Under the pieces are notes generated by a model. It worked only from the letters and a program-made list of their open reading frames with translations. It searched no databases and was not told the DNA's origin. Positions 46,783 through 56,547 of a DNA stretch of 64,000 nucleotides are shown one piece after another. Source of the DNA: an uncultured Lachnospiraceae bacterium (GTDB lineage Bacteria; Bacillota; Clostridia; Lachnospirales; Lachnospiraceae). The stretch covers positions 1 to 64,000 of the forward strand of contig CADBFZ010000005.1 of assembly GCA_902794095.1 (NCBI GenBank). Direction: 5' to 3'. The translations under genes and the position numbers were made by a program. Numbering within the stretch: the stretch's first letter is position 1; each line of letters starts with the position of its first letter.

Positions 46783-48174
46783 ATGTACAATATCGATTTT
46801 TCCAAGCCTGTAAAGGTTTATTTTGTGGGAATCGGCGGCATAAGTATGAGCGGACTGGCCACTATACTTAAGCGCGAAGGCTTCGACGTATCGGGCTCTG
46901 ACAGAGCTCCTTCGGAGGTCACCGAGCTCCTGGAAAAAGAAGGAATCAAGGTTTTCTACGGCCAGAAGGCCGAAAATATTACGGACGACATAGCTGTTGC
47001 GGTATTTACCGCAGCAATCCACCCCGACAATCCCGAATACATCGAGATAAAGAGGCTCGGAATCCCTTCACTTACCCGTGCGCAGCTTGTGGGACAGCTG
47101 ATGAAGAATTACAAGACTTCCATCGCTATCAGCGGAACTCACGGAAAAACCACCACCACATCCATGGTAAGTGAGATCCTCATGGCCCAGGAGACGGATC
47201 CTACCATTACCGTAGGAGGAATGCTTCCTTCAATCGGCGGTAATATCAGAGTTGGCGGCAGGGACTATTTTGTAACGGAGGCCTGTGAATATACCAACAG
47301 CTTCCTGGACTTTTTCCCGGATATCGCACTTATTCTTAATATAGAAGAAGACCATTTGGATTTCTTCAAAGATCTGGATGATATCAGGGCTTCATTTAAG
47401 AAATTTGCATCACTTGTATCAGAGGACGGAACACTTATCATCAATTCCGCCATCGAGAATACAGATTATATCACCGAAGGCCTTGAATGCAACGTGGTTA
47501 CATTCGGACTTGCCTCAGGGGACAAAGAACCCGATTATACCGCAGAGAATATTTTCTACGATGAAATGGGATGTCCCGAGTTTGATCTTAAAGTACGCGG
47601 CAAGGACAGAATGCACATCCACCTTGGCGTTCCCGGTGAGCATAACATACTGAACGCACTTGCAGCCTGTGCTTTTGCGGATGCTGTGGGAGCGGAGGAA
47701 ACAGCGGTATCCAAGGCGCTTAACAGCTTCGAAGGAACCGACAGAAGATTCCAGAAAAAGGGAACCATTCTTAACGGTGTAATGCTCGTTGATGACTATG
47801 CGCATCATCCCACAGAGATCAGAGCTACCATGAAAGCCGCACTCTCCGTTAAGCACAAGGACCTTTGGGTTGTTTTCCAGCCTCACACATATTCAAGAAC
47901 CAAGGCGTTCTTCGATGATTTCGCGGAAGTCTTAAGCATGGCAGATAAGGTTGTTCTTGCAGATATCTATGCGGCAAGAGAGACCGATACCCTGGGAATG
48001 AGTTCGGAACTTTTGGCCGAAGCTGTCAGAAAGAAAGGAACCGATAGTTATTATTTCCCCTCTTTTGAAGAAATTGAGGACCACCTCCGAAAAAATTGCC
48101 AAGAGGGAGACATGTTGATAACTATGGGGGCCGGAGATGTATATAAAATAGGCGATTCGCTCCTTCAGAGCTAA
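46783..48174 (+). CDS. murC: UDP-N-acetylmuramate--L-alanine ligase
   Basis: Adds L-Ala to UDP-MurNAc, the first peptide-stem step. The 463-residue protein has an N-terminal Rossmann motif VGIGGISMSGLA, ATP loop SGTHGKTTTTSM, NIEEDHLDFF, the VDDYAHHPTEI block and a C-terminal domain with QPHTYSRTK. TAGGAGG precedes ATG 46783. Confidence 0.97.
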   Translation: MYNIDFSKPVKVYFVGIGGISMSGLATILKREGFDVSGSDRAPSEVTELLEKEGIKVFYGQKAENITDDIAVAVFTAAIHPDNPEYIEIKRLGIPSLTRAQLVGQLMKNYKTSIAISGTHGKTTTTSMVSEILMAQETDPTITVGGMLPSIGGNIRVGGRDYFVTEACEYTNSFLDFFPDIALILNIEEDHLDFFKDLDDIRASFKKFASLVSEDGTLIINSAIENTDYITEGLECNVVTFGLASGDKEPDYTAENIFYDEMGCPEFDLKVRGKDRMHIHLGVPGEHNILNALAACAFADAVGAEETAVSKALNSFEGTDRRFQKKGTILNGVMLVDDYAHHPTEIRATMKAALSVKHKDLWVVFQPHTYSRTKAFFDDFAEVLSMADKVVLADIYAARETDTLGMSSELLAEAVRKKGTDSYYFPSFEEIEDHLRKNCQEGDMLITMGAGDVYKIGDSLLQS

Positions 48175-48184
48175 ACTGTCCACA

Positions 48185-48240
48185 TATCCACGGTGTTTCA
48201 ATTTGTAAAGATTGAAAATACCGTGGATTATTTAATTTTA
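48185..48240 (+). terminator. Terminator of murC
   Basis: ATCCACGGT...TTTCAAT / ATTGAAA...ACCGTGGAT forms a long hairpin (about 48186-48230) followed by TATTTAATTTTATT. Confidence 0.75.
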
Positions 48241-48241
48241 T

Positions 48242-48310
48242 TGTGGATATCTAAATCCAGTGTTCATGCACACCTTACACCCGTTATCCACTTAATCCAC
48301 TTAATCCACC
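48242..48310. promoter_or_regulatory. DnaA-box cluster upstream of the helicase-loading genes
   Basis: Boxes close to TTATCCACA: ATATCCACA on the minus strand (48250-48242), then three tandem 9-mers on the plus strand, TTATCCACT (48284-48292), TAATCCACT (48293-48301) and TAATCCACC (48302-48310). The terminator arms just upstream add weaker TCCAC copies. The 270-bp gap between murC and the DnaD-like gene holds nothing else but these boxes and the terminator. Confidence 0.6.
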
Positions 48311-48444
48311 GAAGATGTGACTAACTCTCAAACCCGCATGGTTTCTGAGAAATCGTCATTTTGTCCATTTTAACGGTGAACCTTATGTGTTATAAGTGGT
48401 ATTACCGCGGATTTGGATCAGGCGGTAAGAACGGGGGTCACCTT

Positions 48445-49569
48445 TTGTCACAGTTAACTATTTATCAGGACAGCTACATAAACGCGACGATCCTTTCAAA
48501 CAGGTTCATCGACGAATACATGACCGATGCAAACGATGCACAGCTTAAAGTATATCTCTATACCGTACGCATGATGAGCGCACATCTTGAGACATCGATC
48601 ACCGACATAGCTGACAGATTTAACTATACCGAGAAAGATGTTCTCAGAGCATTCAAATATTGGCAGTGCAAGGGACTGCTTGAACTCGATTTTGACGAGT
48701 CCGGAGCCCTTGTGGGAGTACATCTTAAGAATCTGTGCAAGAGTGATTTTACGGAACCCTCCGTTGAATCCACCCATTCAGTACAGACGGTAAAACAGGA
48801 ACGTAAGGCTGCGGACACACTTGCAGAGGCCGAAGATAAGGCTGTAGCAATTCCCGCAAAGCCTTCTTATACACCTTCCAAGGTAAGGGATTTTAAAACA
48901 TCCCATACATCTTCGGAAAGCGGAATAGATATATTCTATCTTGCCGAAGAATATAGGAAGAAGCCTCTTTCACCCTCGGATATCGGCACCATCATTTATA
49001 TCTGTGAAGAACTTGGTTTCTCGGACGAACTTTTCGATCACCTCCTCCAATACTGTGCTTCTAAAGACAAGTCCGATTTCAGATATATCGAAAAGGTTGC
49101 CATATCCTGGAAAGAGAGCGGCATAACCACTCCCCGGGAGGCTGAAAACGCACCCGGAAGGTATGACAGAAAGGTCTATGAGATAATGAGACAGCTCGGT
49201 AAGACGGGCAATACTCCTACCGATAAGGAAGTCTCCTATATCACCAAATGGACCGGAGAGTACGGATTTACCGACGATATTATCCTGGAAGCATGCGAAA
49301 GAACCGTTATGGCTACGGAGAAGAACCGCTTCCAGTACGCAGATAAGATCCTTAAGAATTGGAAGGACAAGGGAGTCGGAACCATCAGAGATATCGATAA
49401 TCTCGATAAAGCCCACGAAGAGAATTCCGAGAAAAACAGAACCGGAAACGGTTACGGTAAGAGCAATGCCCAGAAGGCGGGCAACAATTCTTCCAATATG
49501 TTCAACAGATTCACACAGAGAACCGACTACGATTTCGAAGCACTTGAGAAAAAACTCATCAAGAACTGA
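48445..49569 (+). CDS. DnaD-domain replication initiation protein
   Basis: About 374 residues. The N-terminal winged-helix part (LTIYQDSYINATILSNRFID) resembles DnaD/DnaB of Firmicutes. Two tandem DnaD C-terminal domains follow (about 180-255 and 270-345), each with the YIEKVAISWKESGI or YADKILKNWKDKGV signature that binds ssDNA. The frame is open to 48361, but TTG 48445 behind GGGGG fits family N-termini best; ATG 48385 with GGTGA is the alternative. It is followed 14 bases later by the helicase-loader ATPase. Confidence 0.85.
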   Translation: MSQLTIYQDSYINATILSNRFIDEYMTDANDAQLKVYLYTVRMMSAHLETSITDIADRFNYTEKDVLRAFKYWQCKGLLELDFDESGALVGVHLKNLCKSDFTEPSVESTHSVQTVKQERKAADTLAEAEDKAVAIPAKPSYTPSKVRDFKTSHTSSESGIDIFYLAEEYRKKPLSPSDIGTIIYICEELGFSDELFDHLLQYCASKDKSDFRYIEKVAISWKESGITTPREAENAPGRYDRKVYEIMRQLGKTGNTPTDKEVSYITKWTGEYGFTDDIILEACERTVMATEKNRFQYADKILKNWKDKGVGTIRDIDNLDKAHEENSEKNRTGNGYGKSNAQKAGNNSSNMFNRFTQRTDYDFEALEKKLIKN

Positions 49570-49583
49570 AACGGAGCATAAAG

Positions 49584-50543
49584 GTGGCACTTCAGAACGG
49601 GGCAATAGAAAAGCTGCAGGAAGAATATAGCAGCATTAGGATAGAAAACGAGCGAATTCGCGACGAAAGGCTTAATAAGGTCTATTCCGAGCATCCCGAG
49701 ATCAGGGAAGCTGACATGAGGATAATGGATCTTTTGACCGAAAAAGCTTTTGCTGCCCTTAAGGGAAACGATGAAGCTGCTATAGAGGCCAAGATTGCCA
49801 CTGCAAAGGCTGAAAAGGAAACTTTGGTCAAGGCAGCAGGCGTGGACCCGGCATATGCAGACAGGATTTATACCTGTCCTTATTGCAAAGATACAGGATT
49901 TATCGTAAAATCTGACGGGCCCGCTGAAAAGTGTAAATGTTTCAGAAAAAGGGAATCCGAGATCCTTCTGGAGCAGTCCGGAATGGCCGAACTCCTTAAG
50001 AGAAACAACTTTCTTGCCATGCGCACCGATATATTCGATGATGATATCAAGGATCATTTCGATAAAGCGGTAGAGTATTGCAGGGGATTTATCGATTCTT
50101 TTGATACGGACTACCGAAATATACTGTTTTGTGGTACAGTAGGTACCGGCAAATCTTTCCTGAGCTGTTGTATTGCTTCGGAACTTCTTGCCTCATATCA
50201 CAGTGTGGTATATATGAGTGCCAATACGCTGTTTGATACCCTTGCCAAGGCTCAGTTTTCAAGGGATAAAGCGTCTGAGGCTGTAGATGTTAAGGACAGG
50301 ATATACGATTGTGACCTGTTTATTATGGATGATCTTGGTTCCGAAATGACGAATTCTTTTGTCGGAACGGAACTTTTCACGATTTTGAACGAAAGATATA
50401 ATTCCAGAAAGTCCACGATCATTTCGACTAATCTGGAACTGGTAGACTTGAGGGACCGTTATTCGGACAGAATTTTCTCGAGGATAACGGGATCATATGA
50501 AATATTGAAATTATGCGGTCCGGATCTTCGGAACGTTTTATAA
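49584..50543 (+). CDS. DnaC/DnaI-like helicase-loader ATPase
   Basis: The 319-residue protein has an N-terminal coiled coil, a zinc site CPYC...CKC (about 95-115) and an AAA+ domain: Walker A CGTVGTGKSFLSCC, Walker B LFIMDDLGSE and sensor ISTNL. It loads DnaB onto DNA with the DnaD-like protein. Start GTG 49584 has GGAG eight bases upstream. Confidence 0.9.
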   Translation: MALQNGAIEKLQEEYSSIRIENERIRDERLNKVYSEHPEIREADMRIMDLLTEKAFAALKGNDEAAIEAKIATAKAEKETLVKAAGVDPAYADRIYTCPYCKDTGFIVKSDGPAEKCKCFRKRESEILLEQSGMAELLKRNNFLAMRTDIFDDDIKDHFDKAVEYCRGFIDSFDTDYRNILFCGTVGTGKSFLSCCIASELLASYHSVVYMSANTLFDTLAKAQFSRDKASEAVDVKDRIYDCDLFIMDDLGSEMTNSFVGTELFTILNERYNSRKSTIISTNLELVDLRDRYSDRIFSRITGSYEILKLCGPDLRNVL

Positions 50544-50558
50544 CAGGAGAATATTAAT

Positions 50559-51752
50559 ATGCCCAAGCGTGAAGAGAAAAGAAATCTTGAAAGCATTCCC
50601 GTAGGAAGTTTGGGGATCATTTCCCTCGACGGATGCAGGAATCTTGCCCAGAAGGTTGATTCCTACCTGGTCAAGTGGCGTTTCGAAAGAGAGAGTGAGC
50701 ACAAAGGTTCACTTGCTTTTTCCGGATATCAGAGAGACTCGTATCTTCTTAAAGCAAGAGTACCCAGATTCGGATCCGGTGAAGGAAAGGGAGAAATCCT
50801 TGAATCCGTAAGAGGAGCCGATCTTTACATCCTCGTTGATGTTCTTAACTATTCAGAGACTTATTCACTTTGCGGACATCAGAATCATATGTCCCCCGAT
50901 GATCACTATCAGGATCTTAAGAGAATCATCGCAGCTGTCGGCGGTAAGGCAAGAAGAATCACCGTAATCATGCCTTTCCTCTATGAGAGCCGTCAGGACA
51001 GACGTACTTCCAGAGAATCACTCGACTGTGCAATCGCTCTTCAGGAGCTTGTAAGAATGGGCGTTGATAATATCATCACCTTCGATGCACACGAGCCCAG
51101 AGTTCAGAACGCAATTCCCCTTAGCGGATTTGAGACCGTTCAGACTCCTTACCAGTTCATCAAGGGACTTTTAAAGCATGTTAAGGGTCTCAAGATTGAC
51201 GCAGACCACATGATGGTTATTTCCCCTGATGAAGGCGGAATGAGAAGAGCTATCTATATCGCAAACGTTCTCGGACTTGATATGGGTATGTTCTATAAGA
51301 GACGTGACTACAGAAGAATCGTAAACGGCAGAAATCCCATCATCTCCCATGAGTTCCTCGGAAGTGATGTTGCCGGCAAGGATATGATCATCATCGACGA
51401 TATGATCTCATCCGGAGATTCAGTTCTCGAAGTTGCTGCAGAGCTTAAGAAGAGAAATGCAGGCAATATCTTCGTATTTGCTACCTTCGGTCTTTTCACC
51501 GGCGGTCTTGCAAGATTCGACGAAGCTTACGAGAAGGGACTTATCTCAAGAGTCCTTACCACCAACCTGATCTATCAGACTCCCGAGCTTCTTGAGAAGG
51601 AGTGGTATATCAGCTGTGATCTGAGCAAGTACATCGCATATATCATCGATACTCTCAATCACGATTCATCCATTTCCGATCTTCTCAATCCTAATGAGAG
51701 AATCCAGAGCATCGTTCGCAGATACAACGCAGGCGAGCTCGAGATGGAATAA
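50559..51752 (+). CDS. prs: Ribose-phosphate pyrophosphokinase
   Basis: Makes PRPP from ribose-5-phosphate and ATP. The 397-residue protein is longer than classical class I enzymes (about 315). It has FLYESRQDRRTSRESL, the flexible loop region, and PRPP loop MIIIDDMISSGDS; an extra 30-residue N-terminal segment and insert precede the first domain. Co-located with helicase-loading genes and terminated afterwards. It supplies Upp (27 kb) among others. Confidence 0.92.
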   Translation: MPKREEKRNLESIPVGSLGIISLDGCRNLAQKVDSYLVKWRFERESEHKGSLAFSGYQRDSYLLKARVPRFGSGEGKGEILESVRGADLYILVDVLNYSETYSLCGHQNHMSPDDHYQDLKRIIAAVGGKARRITVIMPFLYESRQDRRTSRESLDCAIALQELVRMGVDNIITFDAHEPRVQNAIPLSGFETVQTPYQFIKGLLKHVKGLKIDADHMMVISPDEGGMRRAIYIANVLGLDMGMFYKRRDYRRIVNGRNPIISHEFLGSDVAGKDMIIIDDMISSGDSVLEVAAELKKRNAGNIFVFATFGLFTGGLARFDEAYEKGLISRVLTTNLIYQTPELLEKEWYISCDLSKYIAYIIDTLNHDSSISDLLNPNERIQSIVRRYNAGELEME

Positions 51753-51770
51753 TTACAAGTTAAATATTGA

Positions 51771-51806
51771 AGATGGCAGAGGGAAATTCCCCTGCCATCT
51801 TTTTTG
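51771..51806 (+). terminator. Terminator of the dnaD-like/loader/prs operon
   Basis: AGATGGCAG-GGG / CCCCTGCCATCT hairpin with a T-run. Confidence 0.87.
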
Positions 51807-51834
51807 TGACAGAGGGTAGGCCACCGTGTCACAA

Positions 51835-51900
51835 CCTTACAAGATTGTAAGGTAACTGTAAGGCAATTCGATGTGACGAAAACTCACCTCTTGGTATTCT
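51835..51900 (+). promoter_or_regulatory. BceR-like operator and promoter of the DUF4003-Bce operon
   Basis: CCTTACAA-GA-TTGTAAGG (51835-51852) contains TTACA-N4-TGTAA, the inverted repeat reported for BceR-type response regulators (TNACA-N4-TGTAA). An extra TGTAAGG half-site lies at 51857-51863. Twenty bases downstream, GTGACG (51873-51878), a 16-base spacer and TATTCT (51895-51900) make a weak promoter that would need activation. Confidence 0.6.
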
Positions 51901-51929
51901 ATGATCACAGACAGGAAATAGGAGACAAG

Positions 51930-51998
51930 ATGATGAGCATTAAGAAAAAGACATTAAGAATACCGCATGATCTGGTTAATGCCCGCATTCCCTATTAA
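51930..51998 (+). CDS. Possible 22-aa leader peptide of the Bce operon
   Basis: The ORF starts at tandem ATG codons behind AGGAG with good spacing and ends at TAA before the DUF4003 ribosome site. The peptide is basic at its start (MMSIKKKTLRIPHD). It has no signal or membrane segment. It may be a small protein, a translational leader, or a chance ORF. Confidence 0.35.
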   Translation: MMSIKKKTLRIPHDLVNARIPY

Positions 51999-52028
51999 CT
52001 GACATTTTTTTAAAGAGGAGAAATTACC

Positions 52029-53009
52029 ATGACTGAAAATGTAATGAGAAAAGTAGAACTGTTTGCTTCCAATAAAAATCTTATCCATAAGAAATTCGTA
52101 TGGGATTATCATCTCATGAGCGTCCTTTCCAGCATGGTTTATACCATGGAAAACAAGGAAGCAGATATCGATGCTATGAAGAACAGCCTTAAAGTTCTGA
52201 AGAAGAACACCGGAGTATTTTCTCCCTTCAGAAGCAGCGAAAGACTTTTCCTTGTAAGCAAGATGGCGCTTTCCGCAGATCCCGAGAAGTACATCAAGGA
52301 TGTTGTGGCTCTTTATGGTAAGATTAAAAAAGGTCGCATCATGGACGATGGTTTCATGATCGTAACTGCGGTAAATATCGTAGATGCCGGACGTCAGGCT
52401 GATGCCGATAAGATCATTGTTAAGTTTAATGAGATCATGAAGGCTATGAAAAAAGAACATCCCGTTCTTACCGGCAGAGAGGATATGCCTCTTGCTATCA
52501 GCCTCGCAATGACTGACAGAAGCGTTGATGATATCGCAGCAGAGCTTGAAGAGAACTATAAGATCTTAAAGACAGTCTTCAAGGGAAATTCCGATTCCGT
52601 CCAGGGACTTGCTGAAGTTCTTACTCTTCAGGAAGGTGCTCCCGCAGATAAGGCCGGAAAAGTTATCGATATCTACAATGCTTTCAAAGCAAATCACAGA
52701 AAGTACAGCAGAGAGTACGGACTTGCATCTCTCGGTGCTCTCATCGGAAGCGATAAGGATTCCGATACTCTCGTAAAAGAAATCTGTGAGGTAGAAAGAT
52801 ATCTCGCTAGTCAGAAGGGCATGGGAATGTCCATCATGGGCAAATCCGACAGACTTATGTTTGCAGCTCTTCTTGTAGCAGACAGCGAAGGATACGCAGG
52901 AGCAGGAATCAAGGATCCCATCATTGTCGAGACTCTTCAGACGATCATCGCAATGGAAGTTATGCTCATAGTTGTTGCGACATCTGCAGCAGCAAGCTCT
53001 TCCCACTAA
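52029..53009 (+). CDS. DUF4003 family protein
   Basis: The 326-residue, mainly helical soluble protein matches my recollection of DUF4003, with features such as HPVLTGREDMPLAISLAMTD. A hydrophobic C-terminal stretch (about 303-322, TIIAMEVMLIVVATSAAASS) may insert in or rest on the membrane. Function unknown. AGAGGAG precedes ATG. It lies between a BceR-like operator and the ABC transporter genes with no terminator in between, so it should belong to the same regulon. Confidence 0.75.
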   Translation: MTENVMRKVELFASNKNLIHKKFVWDYHLMSVLSSMVYTMENKEADIDAMKNSLKVLKKNTGVFSPFRSSERLFLVSKMALSADPEKYIKDVVALYGKIKKGRIMDDGFMIVTAVNIVDAGRQADADKIIVKFNEIMKAMKKEHPVLTGREDMPLAISLAMTDRSVDDIAAELEENYKILKTVFKGNSDSVQGLAEVLTLQEGAPADKAGKVIDIYNAFKANHRKYSREYGLASLGALIGSDKDSDTLVKEICEVERYLASQKGMGMSIMGKSDRLMFAALLVADSEGYAGAGIKDPIIVETLQTIIAMEVMLIVVATSAAASSSH

Positions 53010-53025
53010 TAGGTAAGTAAATGTA

Positions 53026-53052
53026 GGCCTGCAGGGTTAATCTCTGCAGGCC
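53026..53052 (+). promoter_or_regulatory. Intercistronic hairpin before the ABC transporter genes
   Basis: GGCCTGCAG/CTGCAGGCC, nine perfect pairs, nine-base loop, no T-run. It may stabilise the upstream message or lower transporter expression relative to DUF4003. Confidence 0.5.
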
Positions 53053-53068
53053 GGTATTTGGAGGATAT

Positions 53069-53839
53069 ATGTCAGTAATTCTGGATGTACAAAACGCAGA
53101 GAAATATTACGGAAATAAAGGAAACATTTCCGCGGCACTTAACGACCTCAGTTTTACCGTAAGCGAAGGAGAATTCGTAGGAATCATGGGTGCTAGCGGA
53201 AGCGGTAAGACCACGCTTTTAAATTGCATTTCCACAATAGATACACTTTCTGCGGGAAGAGTTCTTATCAGGGATAAAAATGTCGCAATCCTGAAGGGAA
53301 AAGAACTGGACAGATTCCGCGCGGAGTGCCTCGGTTTTATTTTCCAGGATTTTAATCTTCTTGATACTATGACTGCGCGTGAAAACATCGCCTTGGCACT
53401 TTCCGTAAGAGGAGAGGATGTTAAGAAAGCGGATGAAAAGATTGCGGATATCGCAAAGCTACTCGGAATTGAGGATGTGCTGGATAAATTCCCTTATGAG
53501 ATGAGCGGCGGACAGAAGCAGAGAGTAGCTGCGGCAAGAGCCGTTGTAACGGATCCCGAGCTGGTTCTAGCGGATGAGCCCACCGGTGCACTTGATTCAA
53601 AGTCTTCCAAGGCACTTATGGAAAGTCTCGGCAAATTAAACACCGAGAGACATTCAACCATTCTTATGGTTACCCATGATACATTCTCCGCAAGTTATGC
53701 CGGTAGGATTCTGTTCATCAAGGACGGTAAGATATTTACAGAGATAGTTAAAGATGAGAATGAGACGAGAAAGGATTTCTTCAGAAGGATCGTTGATGTG
53801 ACGACCGTTCTGGGAGGTGAGCTCGATGAGATCGTTTGA
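53069..53839 (+). CDS. Bce-type ABC transporter ATPase
   Basis: The 256-residue MacB/BceA-class ATPase has Walker A GASGSGKTTLL, Q-loop FIFQDFNLLD, signature MSGGQKQRVAAARA and Walker B LVLADEPTGALDSKSS. It partners the FtsX-like permease whose gene overlaps its end by 14 bases. The module detects and removes cell-wall-active peptides. Confidence 0.94.
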   Translation: MSVILDVQNAEKYYGNKGNISAALNDLSFTVSEGEFVGIMGASGSGKTTLLNCISTIDTLSAGRVLIRDKNVAILKGKELDRFRAECLGFIFQDFNLLDTMTARENIALALSVRGEDVKKADEKIADIAKLLGIEDVLDKFPYEMSGGQKQRVAAARAVVTDPELVLADEPTGALDSKSSKALMESLGKLNTERHSTILMVTHDTFSASYAGRILFIKDGKIFTEIVKDENETRKDFFRRIVDVTTVLGGELDEIV

Positions 53840-55814
53840 TATAGCGCTTAAAAATATTAAAAAGAGCAGGGGCGATTACTCCGTTTATTTCTTTACCCTG
53901 ATCCTGGGCGTTGCAATCTTCTACATGTTCAATGCCGTAGGAACGCAGGGAATCATGAAGAAAGCAATGCTCTCATCCAATGAAACCGTTGAGATGTTTG
54001 TAAGGATCATCGGCGGAGTATCTGTGGGTGTTGCGTTTGTGCTGGGACTCCTGATCATATATGCGAATAACTTCCTCATCAGAAGACGTAAGAAAGAGTT
54101 CGGTATCTATATGCTTCTGGGAATGAGTGCGAGCAAGGTTTCGAAGATACTTTTCATCGAAACATGCATCGTCGGATTCATCTCACTTATCGCAGGAATA
54201 CTAATAGGCATCATCGGATCACAGTGTCTGTCGGTTGTGGTTGCGAAGATGTTCGTAATGGATCTGTCCGGATTTGAATTTGATATTTCTCCCAAAGCAC
54301 TTCTTATGACTGTGATCTGCTTTGTGTGCATATACATTGTGGTGCTTATCTTTAATACCGCATCCGTCAGAAAAAACAGATTGATCGATCTGATGATGGC
54401 TGACAGGAAGGCAGAGAAAGTAGTTCTTAAAAATCCCGCAGTATGCATCGTTTTGTTTGTTCTTTCTCTGGCTGCACTTATTTGGGCATGGGTTAATGTA
54501 GGGTTCTTTGGAAAGACCATGACGAGAAACATCTTTTTGGGATGTATCATTGTCGGCATCGTATGTACCTTTACACTCTTTTGGTCCGCGGGCGGATTTG
54601 TACAAAAGCTCTGCTCGGGAATGAAGGGTATGTACCGCAAGGGGCTTAATGCATTTGTGGTAAGGCAGTTTACGAACAATATCAATACGTCTTCTTTTTC
54701 AATGGCGCTGATATCCCTTTTACTCTTCCTTGCGCTGCTCTTTTTCTCAACGGGCTTTTCAATCAGAAGTTACGTAAATGCAAGATTATATAATTCAACT
54801 CCCGTTGATATTACCGTCGAAATTTTTGAGAGCGACAAAGATGCATTCTTAAATGAGATAGGAATTCCCGTTGATTCCTGGAGTAAGGATTATCTGGAAG
54901 TTCCCGTGTTTATGGGGGATGACCTTACGGTTGCAAATCTTCTCGGTGATCAGATCGGTGCTGCAAGTGAAAGATTCCAGCTTGCGGATTGGGATGTAGT
55001 CATAGGAACTATTCGTTTATCGGACTATAATCGTATTCAGGATATGTACGGAAGAAAGCCTCTTGAGCTTAAGGACGATGAGTATGCGATCATCTGCAGC
55101 TTCGATCTTCTTAATCAGTTTTTCAATGGAGCGATAAAAGAAGGCAATACCATAAATGTATCGGGATGCGAACTTAAGCCCGGATACGATGCAGTGGTGG
55201 AAGAGTTTATCGTAATGTCCGGAATGGAAACAAACTTGGGAGCGGTGGTTCTTCCTGATGTTGTGATAGATAGCGGAGACAGTATTCAGGCTGTGCACAG
55301 CAATCTCGTAATAGCAAATTATATCGATGATAATACGGGACTTGCGGTTGAGACGGTTCTGGGAAGTGATCCTTCATACGCTGACAGAGTGTTCTTCACA
55401 ACCAGCAGAGAGATCAGAAAGCAGAGCATCAGCATTACCGTAATAATAGTTTTCGTAGTTCTCTATATCGGTGTTGTTTTCGTGGTGGCATGTGCCGCAA
55501 TCCTCGCGTTAAAGATGCTTTCAGATTCAATCGATTCGGCATCGAGATATAAAGTCATTGAAGGAATTGGTGCGGGAAGGAGTTCCAGAATGAGAGCGCT
55601 TTTTGTACAGGTACTTATGAACTTCCTCTTCCCTTTGGTACTTGCAGTGATCGACTGCATGTTCGGAGCAAGATTCATTCAGGAATTTCTGGAATCCATC
55701 GGAATGATAAGCATGGGTTCGGGAATAGCGCTGTCCTGCTTTATCATGCTGGTAATTTACGGCGGCTATTTCTTGACAACATACGAGGGATGTAGAAAAA
55801 TAATCGGTATATAA
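53826..55814 (+). CDS. Bce-type ABC transporter permease
   Basis: The 662-residue protein has ten predicted helices: four before, FtsX-like segments, and a large extracellular domain (about 325-530) between helices 7 and 8, the usual BceB plan for sensing peptide antibiotics. GGGAGG at 53812-53817 selects ATG 53826 rather than GTG 53817. It starts within the ATPase gene. Confidence 0.92.
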   Translation: MRSFDIALKNIKKSRGDYSVYFFTLILGVAIFYMFNAVGTQGIMKKAMLSSNETVEMFVRIIGGVSVGVAFVLGLLIIYANNFLIRRRKKEFGIYMLLGMSASKVSKILFIETCIVGFISLIAGILIGIIGSQCLSVVVAKMFVMDLSGFEFDISPKALLMTVICFVCIYIVVLIFNTASVRKNRLIDLMMADRKAEKVVLKNPAVCIVLFVLSLAALIWAWVNVGFFGKTMTRNIFLGCIIVGIVCTFTLFWSAGGFVQKLCSGMKGMYRKGLNAFVVRQFTNNINTSSFSMALISLLLFLALLFFSTGFSIRSYVNARLYNSTPVDITVEIFESDKDAFLNEIGIPVDSWSKDYLEVPVFMGDDLTVANLLGDQIGAASERFQLADWDVVIGTIRLSDYNRIQDMYGRKPLELKDDEYAIICSFDLLNQFFNGAIKEGNTINVSGCELKPGYDAVVEEFIVMSGMETNLGAVVLPDVVIDSGDSIQAVHSNLVIANYIDDNTGLAVETVLGSDPSYADRVFFTTSREIRKQSISITVIIVFVVLYIGVVFVVACAAILALKMLSDSIDSASRYKVIEGIGAGRSSRMRALFVQVLMNFLFPLVLAVIDCMFGARFIQEFLESIGMISMGSGIALSCFIMLVIYGGYFLTTYEGCRKIIGI

Positions 55815-55833
55815 AAAGTCAGGAGAGTTCTAA

Positions 55834-56547
55834 ATGTACCGCATCGGAATATTGGAAGACGATCTTAAGATCGGTTCCGAATTAAAACTATTTCTTGAAA
55901 AGAACGGATACGAAGCGGAGTTTATCACCCCGGATAAGTACACCGGCATTAAAGAAGATAAGATGACAGATCTGCTGCTTGAAGCGGATCTGTCACTTTT
56001 GCTGCTTGATATATCTCTTCCCGGATTCGACGGAATAAGGATCTGCAAAGCCTTCAGAGAGCGCACGGGAGTTCCCGTTATCATGATCACAAGTGACAAC
56101 AGTGAACTTACGGAGCTTATGAGTATTCAAAACGGTGCGGATGATTTTGTTCCGAAGCCGTTTAATACAAGAATCCTTCTTGCCAGAATCGAAAGCGTAC
56201 TCAGAAGAGTATATGCATCTTCCGCAAATGCATCGGATGTTAAAGAGATCAAAACCGTTGGCGGCTTAGAATTCAAGATTGATCTGTCCAAAGGCAGGAT
56301 CAGTTCCGAAGGCTCTGAAGAGACGGAGCTTACCAAGAATGAATTCCATATCTTAAAGCTCCTTATTGCAGAGCAAGGCAAGATCGTATCAAGGGATAAG
56401 ATAATGGAAGAGCTCTGGGACAACGAAGCATTTGTTGATGACAATACTCTTACCGTTAACATGACCCGTCTTAAAGCAAAACTTGAACAGATCGGCATCA
56501 GCGATGCGATAACTACCAAAAGAGGAATGGGGTATCTGCTGAATTGA
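55834..56547 (+). CDS. OmpR-family response regulator (BceR-like)
   Basis: The 237-residue protein has a receiver domain with phospho-Asp in LLLLDISLPGFDG, Lys in FVPKPFN, and a winged-helix DNA-binding domain (about 135-235) ending ITTKRGMGYLL. It presumably binds the TTACA-N4-TGTAA repeat upstream of the operon. Four-base overlap with the kinase gene. Confidence 0.94.
   Translation: MYRIGILEDDLKIGSELKLFLEKNGYEAEFITPDKYTGIKEDKMTDLLLEADLSLLLLDISLPGFDGIRICKAFRERTGVPVIMITSDNSELTELMSIQNGADDFVPKPFNTRILLARIESVLRRVYASSANASDVKEIKTVGGLEFKIDLSKGRISSEGSEETELTKNEFHILKLLIAEQGKIVSRDKIMEELWDNEAFVDDNTLTVNMTRLKAKLEQIGISDAITTKRGMGYLLN

Noticed and set aside
48175-48444. The chromosomal origin oriC
   Set aside because: There are DnaA boxes, but no dnaA, dnaN or rpmH nearby and only one short AT-rich stretch. 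A regulatory or accessory cluster is the safer reading.
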